A stretch of 64,000 nt of DNA from Leptotrichia trevisanii DSM 22070. GTDB lineage: Bacteria; Fusobacteriota; Fusobacteriia; Fusobacteriales; Leptotrichiaceae. Both the position numbers and the translations under genes were made by a program. The stretch is taken from positions 62,001 to 126,000 of the forward strand of contig NZ_AXVL01000009.1 of NCBI RefSeq assembly GCF_000482505.1, read 5' to 3'. The notes under the pieces are model-generated. The model worked only from the letters and a program-made list of their open reading frames with translations. It was not told where the DNA came from and did no database searches. Shown here piece after piece: positions 60,712 through 64,000 of this stretch (positions are counted from its first letter, which is position 1; each line of letters begins with the position of its first letter).

Positions 60712-61428
60712 ATGCAATATTTTATTGATACGGCGAATTTGGAGAGTATAAAAAAAATTAGCGATATTTTTCCAATAGCGGGGGTTACTACAAATCCTAC
60801 TATTATTGCGAAGGAAAAAAGAGATTTTAAAGAGATTATAAATGATATTTTTGATATTATTGGAAAAGATAAGATTGTGCATGCTCAGGCTGTTGGGAGT
60901 ACATCTGAAATAATGGTAAAAGAAGTGCAGCTTTTGCGTGACACTTTTGGAGAAAATTTTTATACAAAAATTCCTGTAACGCCTGAAGGTATAAAAGCCA
61001 TAAAAATTTTGGCAAAAGATGGGCATAAAATAACTGCAACAGGTATTTTATCACCACAGCAGATAATTATGGCAGCAGAGGCAGGGGCAGAATATATGGC
61101 TCCATACATTAATCGTTCTGACAATATTGGCGAAAATGGAATTGAAATTGTAAAGGATGCTTATAAAATCCTTGAAATGACTAAAAAGACTGATGAGGAA
61201 AAATTGACACAGTACAAAAGAATCTTTGAGCCAAAAATATTAGGTGCTTCGTTTAAGAATGTAAGACAGATTCACGAAACAATTCTGGCTGGATCAAAAT
61301 CTGTAACAGTAGCTCCAGATGTATTTGAAAAATTAATTTATCATCCTTACACAGACTGGAGCATGGATACGTTTAATTCTGACTGGGAAAAGATTTATGG
61401 CAAAAAAACACTGCTTGACTTGTTATAA
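60712..61428 (+). CDS. Fructose-6-phosphate aldolase-type transaldolase (FSA/TalC family)
   Basis: A 238-residue TIM-barrel class I aldolase. The N-terminal MQYFIDTANLESIKKISDIF and GVTTNPTII, the Schiff-base Lys86 in YTKIPVTPEG (E. coli FsaA Lys85) and YMAPYINRSDNIGENG match FsaA/FsaB. In E. coli, FsaA/FsaB cleave 1-deoxyfructose-6-phosphate to hydroxyacetone and glyceraldehyde-3-phosphate downstream of YbiW/PflD. Location beside the GRE supports the same role. Start 60712 has AAGGAT upstream. No GldA-type dehydrogenase is in the window. Confidence 0.92.
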   Translation: MQYFIDTANLESIKKISDIFPIAGVTTNPTIIAKEKRDFKEIINDIFDIIGKDKIVHAQAVGSTSEIMVKEVQLLRDTFGENFYTKIPVTPEGIKAIKILAKDGHKITATGILSPQQIIMAAEAGAEYMAPYINRSDNIGENGIEIVKDAYKILEMTKKTDEEKLTQYKRIFEPKILGASFKNVRQIHETILAGSKSVTVAPDVFEKLIYHPYTDWSMDTFNSDWEKIYGKKTLLDLL

Positions 61429-61457
61429 TTTTTATTCTTTCAATTTTTTATAAAATT

Positions 61458-61486
61458 TTGAAATATTAAATGAATTTTGGTATAAT
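61458..61486 (+). promoter_or_regulatory. Promoter of the second DeoR gene
   Basis: TTGAAA (61458-61463), 17 bp, TATAAT (61481-61486), preceded by TGG at the -10 box. Confidence 0.7.
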
Positions 61487-61520
61487 CTAGGTAACTATAA
61501 AAAAGCATTGGAGATTTGAT

Positions 61521-62291
61521 ATGTTTTTGGATGAAAGACTGGAAAAAATACTGGAAATTCTGAAAAATGAGAAAAAAGTAAAAGTTACTGATTTGGCGGA
61601 AAAATTTAATGTTTCGGAAGTTATTATAAGAAAAAACCTAAAAAGGCTGGAGCAGGAAGGAAAGCTGAAAAGAACCCATGGAGGTGCAATCTTGCTAAAA
61701 GAACTCGCACATTTCAGCACACTTGAAGAAAGAGTCATAAATAGAACAAAACCAAAGGAAATTATTGCAAGAAAAATCATAGAAAATATCGAAAGTGGAG
61801 AAACAATATTTTTTGATATTACAAGTATAAACTACATCGCAGCAGAATATCTTGCAAATTCTCAAAAGGAAATAACCCTTATCACGAATATGCCTAGCAT
61901 AACAACACATTTTAATAAAAATTCAAAAATAGACATCATTATGATAGGTGGCGAATATAACAAGGAAATTGGTGGAAATGTTGGAATAGAAGCTATTAAC
62001 TATATAAAAAAATACAATGTGGATAAGAGCTTTATCGGAAGTGCCGGAATAGACTTGGAAGCTGGAAAAGTGATGAACTTTGAAGCAAATGATGGAAATA
62101 CAAAAAAAGAAATTATGAATATTTCAAAAAAAATATTTTTAGCAACTGAATACAGAAAATTAGGTATTCTTGGAAATTATAAGTTTAGTAATTTATCAGA
62201 TTTTGATGTATTTATTTGTGAAAAAGATAAAAAAGATTTTTTAGAAAGTTATAAAAAAATTTTTGATAAATTTGAAGTGAAAATTATATAG
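61521..62291 (+). CDS. DeoR-family transcriptional regulator, second copy
   Basis: A 256-residue regulator. The winged-helix DeoR signature is ERLEKILEILKNEKKVKVTDLAEKFNVSEVIIRKNLKRLEQEG; this paralogue has IIRKNL where most have TIRRDL. The sensing domain has GETIFFDITSINYIAAEYL and MIGGEYNKEIGGN. Together with the first DeoR it brackets the sugar locus, and either could bind the tandem GAAA sites. GGAG lies seven bases before the ATG. Confidence 0.92.
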   Translation: MFLDERLEKILEILKNEKKVKVTDLAEKFNVSEVIIRKNLKRLEQEGKLKRTHGGAILLKELAHFSTLEERVINRTKPKEIIARKIIENIESGETIFFDITSINYIAAEYLANSQKEITLITNMPSITTHFNKNSKIDIIMIGGEYNKEIGGNVGIEAINYIKKYNVDKSFIGSAGIDLEAGKVMNFEANDGNTKKEIMNISKKIFLATEYRKLGILGNYKFSNLSDFDVFICEKDKKDFLESYKKIFDKFEVKII

Positions 62292-62398
62292 ATTTCCTCA
62301 AATTTTTGAGACTAACTGTAATTTTGTTATATATTCAAATCTTTTCAGTATTAAAGAGTAATTTTACTATGCATTATAAATTTTATATATTTGTGAAA

Positions 62399-62427
62399 AG
62401 CCAGATTTATTAATTTGGCTTTTTTTG
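62399..62427 (+). terminator. Terminator of the second DeoR gene
   Basis: AGCCA and TGGCT arms are followed by TTTTTTT. Confidence 0.75.
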
Positions 62428-62522
62428 TCTTATGTTATAACATTCAATTCAATCTCCTTTTTGCTAAACCCCGTTTAAAAATAAGAATAAATTTTTATAA
62501 TAATTAATTTGATAGCTTTGTT

Positions 62523-62555
62523 AAAAAAACTATCTCAAAAAATATTTCAAGATAG
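62523..62555 (-). terminator. Terminator of the acyltransferase gene
   Basis: CTATCT...AGATAG arms (62530-62555) are followed by seven T residues on the minus strand. Confidence 0.75.
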
Positions 62556-62566
62556 CTTTTGTTAAA

Positions 62567-64000
62567 TTATTTATTTGTATCTGCATTGGTATTTGAATTT
62601 AGAATGTCTTTACTTAGTACAGAATACAGCAGGTTAATGTACCTTTTGGCTGCATGAGGTTTTGGATGTGTTCCGTCCTTGTAGAAATATTCCTGTTTAC
62701 CTTTGGAATATGAATACCAGTCGATTACCTTTATATTTGGGTTTTCGGCACTTGCCTTCCTGATTTCCGCATTGACACTGTCTTGCCACGGATCAGGCAT
62801 AACTGTATTTATAAAGTAAATATCGTGTCCTTTCAATGTTTCCAAAACAGATTTCATATCCTTTTCGTAAATTGTTCCATTTGTTCCAAGTGCAATTACA
62901 ATGATTTTTCTTAATTTCCCGTCCTGAGCATAATTTTTTAACATATTTGGCAATTCATAAAATTGACGTCCAACTTTTGTTTCAATGATGGAATTTGGAT
63001 ATTTTTTCTTCAAGTCAATTTTTGTCATATCTAGCACAGAATCTCCGATAAATAAAATATTTCGTTCATCATTTGGGTATTTTTTCAGAATTTCATTTTG
63101 AATTTTTGTTTCCTCTTCTATTCCTTTAGATGGGGTATTTATCGCCGTGAGAAGTTCATCCATTGTTAAGTTTCCATTTGGTGTATTTGTTGTTGGAGTA
63201 GTGGTAGGAGCAGGTTCAGGTTCCTCTGTAGTTGCGTTAGCTGCCGCTGCCTGTGCTGCCTTCATTTCCTCCAAATCTTTATTTTCATAAATTGGTGAAT
63301 ATATTAAAATTGCAAAAATAGAAATTAAAACAGGATAACTTATGTATTTTATACTTTTTTTCTCAAATAAAAGGTAACTTAATTCTGAAATTGTCACTAA
63401 GACAATAATTTGGATAAAAAATTGCTGAGCGTTTGAAAGTTTTGCCCATTTAAAATATTCACGAGCAAATATCATAATTGGATATTGCCACAAATAGTAT
63501 TGATACTGATGTTGTCCTAATCTTATTATTGGATTAAAGATTTTAGGATATTTTGAAAGATCGAATTTTTTTAATTCAGGTTTTGAGAATAGAACAATTG
63601 TAAATCCAATCAAAATACTTGATAAGAACATCAGCCCATAATAATTGTAGGCACTTCTGTAATCTATTCCAAAACAAAAGAAAATTAAAGAAAATAGCCC
63701 TAAAATCCCTAAAACATATATAATTTTTTTCTCGGTATCTTTTTTTATTTCTCTATTTGCATAAAAACACGCTATTGCAGCTGGACAAAAAAATGCAAAG
63801 GCTCTTGTGTCAGTTCCATAATATATTCTGGAAAAATCCGCTCCTTCTGGAGATTTTGAAGTTATATAGAATACACAAGCCATTATTAATGCAGAGATTA
63901 TCCCAATTCCCAAAAATATAATTCCGATGGTATTGTTTTTTAATTTCAGTTTTTTAAGCCCCTGTAATAAAAGTGGGAAAAATACATACATCTGTATCAG
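62567..64000 (-). CDS. Membrane acyltransferase (OafA/OatA type) with C-terminal SGNH domain, 5' end outside the window
   Basis: The frame is open through base 64000 with sense codons upstream of the first internal ATG (63991), so the N-terminal helices of the acyltransferase-3 domain are missing. Residues visible first are seven or so transmembrane helices with RIYYGTDTRAFAFF and LGQHQYQYYLWQYPIM. An Ala/Glu/Pro/Thr-rich linker follows, then an exported SGNH domain with ILFIGDSVLDMTKID (GDS, catalytic Ser), IIVIALGTNGT and the DGTHPKPHAAKRY His block. Such proteins O-acetylate peptidoglycan or surface glycans. It is the last gene of the window. Confidence 0.9.
   Translation of the reverse strand: MIQMYVFFPLLLQGLKKLKLKNNTIGIIFLGIGIISALIMACVFYITSKSPEGADFSRIYYGTDTRAFAFFCPAAIACFYANREIKKDTEKKIIYVLGILGLFSLIFFCFGIDYRSAYNYYGLMFLSSILIGFTIVLFSKPELKKFDLSKYPKIFNPIIRLGQHQYQYYLWQYPIMIFAREYFKWAKLSNAQQFFIQIIVLVTISELSYLLFEKKSIKYISYPVLISIFAILIYSPIYENKDLEEMKAAQAAAANATTEEPEPAPTTTPTTNTPNGNLTMDELLTAINTPSKGIEEETKIQNEILKKYPNDERNILFIGDSVLDMTKIDLKKKYPNSIIETKVGRQFYELPNMLKNYAQDGKLRKIIVIALGTNGTIYEKDMKSVLETLKGHDIYFINTVMPDPWQDSVNAEIRKASAENPNIKVIDWYSYSKGKQEYFYKDGTHPKPHAAKRYINLLYSVLSKDILNSNTNADTNK

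Noticed and set aside
1-64000. CRISPR arrays, tRNA and rRNA genes
   Set aside because: No regularly spaced repeats, no T-loop GGTTCRAATCC-type segments with cloverleaf potential and no rRNA conserved blocks were noticed by reading. A covariance-model search would settle tRNA absence.

Overview
This window looks like a chromosomal segment of a Leptotrichia-like member of the Fusobacteriota. The DNA is very AT-rich, with T/A-rich intergenic spaces and strong AGGAGG-type ribosome binding sites. The gene set is that of an anaerobic, sugar-fermenting, double-membraned bacterium: AdhE, NifJ, anaerobic NrdD/NrdG, a glycyl-radical enzyme with its activase, a PTS permease and a type V autotransporter with an extended signal sequence. 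The genus is an inference from gene content, not a database result. I saw no rRNA, tRNA, CRISPR array, complete insertion sequence or prophage.

Layout. 1-8.2 kb: truncated adhE, trkA-trkH potassium uptake, hemB-sirC tetrapyrrole genes, and divergently cobS and an alpha-ribazole-phosphatase-like gene. 8.3-8.5 kb: a small toxin-antitoxin-like locus. 8.5-17.1 kb: autotransporter, argS, a candidate C-rich small RNA, a cell-wall block (coiled-coil membrane protein, polysaccharide deacetylase, RlpA), fabG, an RNase H-like gene and a secreted protein. 17.2-27.0 kb: a leftward aromatic amino-acid cluster (aroF, tyrA, aroB, aroA, aroC) with unrelated passenger genes, including a DUF1016/YhcG nuclease surrounded by 13-19 bp palindromes. 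27-40 kb: ybjQ-like, rpmE2, rlmB, a GH57 branching enzyme, a second toxin-antitoxin-like locus, a frameshifted small lipoprotein, a lipid kinase, an unusually long recJ, and nifJ. 40-53 kb: DUF3298 protein, LD-carboxypeptidase, TPR protein, dapH, nrdDG with two NrdR boxes, trxB, trxA, an ArsR-rhodanese regulator facing trxA across a palindromic operator, a 5'-nucleotidase and a small secreted protein. 53-62 kb: a sugar locus with a PTS IICBA permease, two DeoR regulators, a YbiW/PflD-type glycyl-radical enzyme, its activase and a fructose-6-phosphate-aldolase-type enzyme. A third toxin-antitoxin-like locus lies inside it. 62.5-64 kb: a truncated acyltransferase with a C-terminal SGNH domain.

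Two sets of observations stand out. First, three loci (8.3-8.5, 31.66-31.98 and 60.28-60.58 kb) each have two promoters, a short RNA, a transcript with a very strong SD and a 23-26 codon hydrophobic ORF (one now frameshifted). In each, the short RNA is complementary to the leader or SD region of the other transcript. That is the architecture of type I toxin-antitoxin modules. Second, the three promoters of the 53-61 kb sugar locus all carry GAAA blocks at exactly 10-bp spacing just downstream of the -10 box. This ties the PTS, glycyl-radical enzyme/activase and aldolase into one probable DeoR regulon. The gene content matches the published E. coli YbiW/PflD-FsaA/FsaB route for 1,5-anhydrohexitol phosphates.
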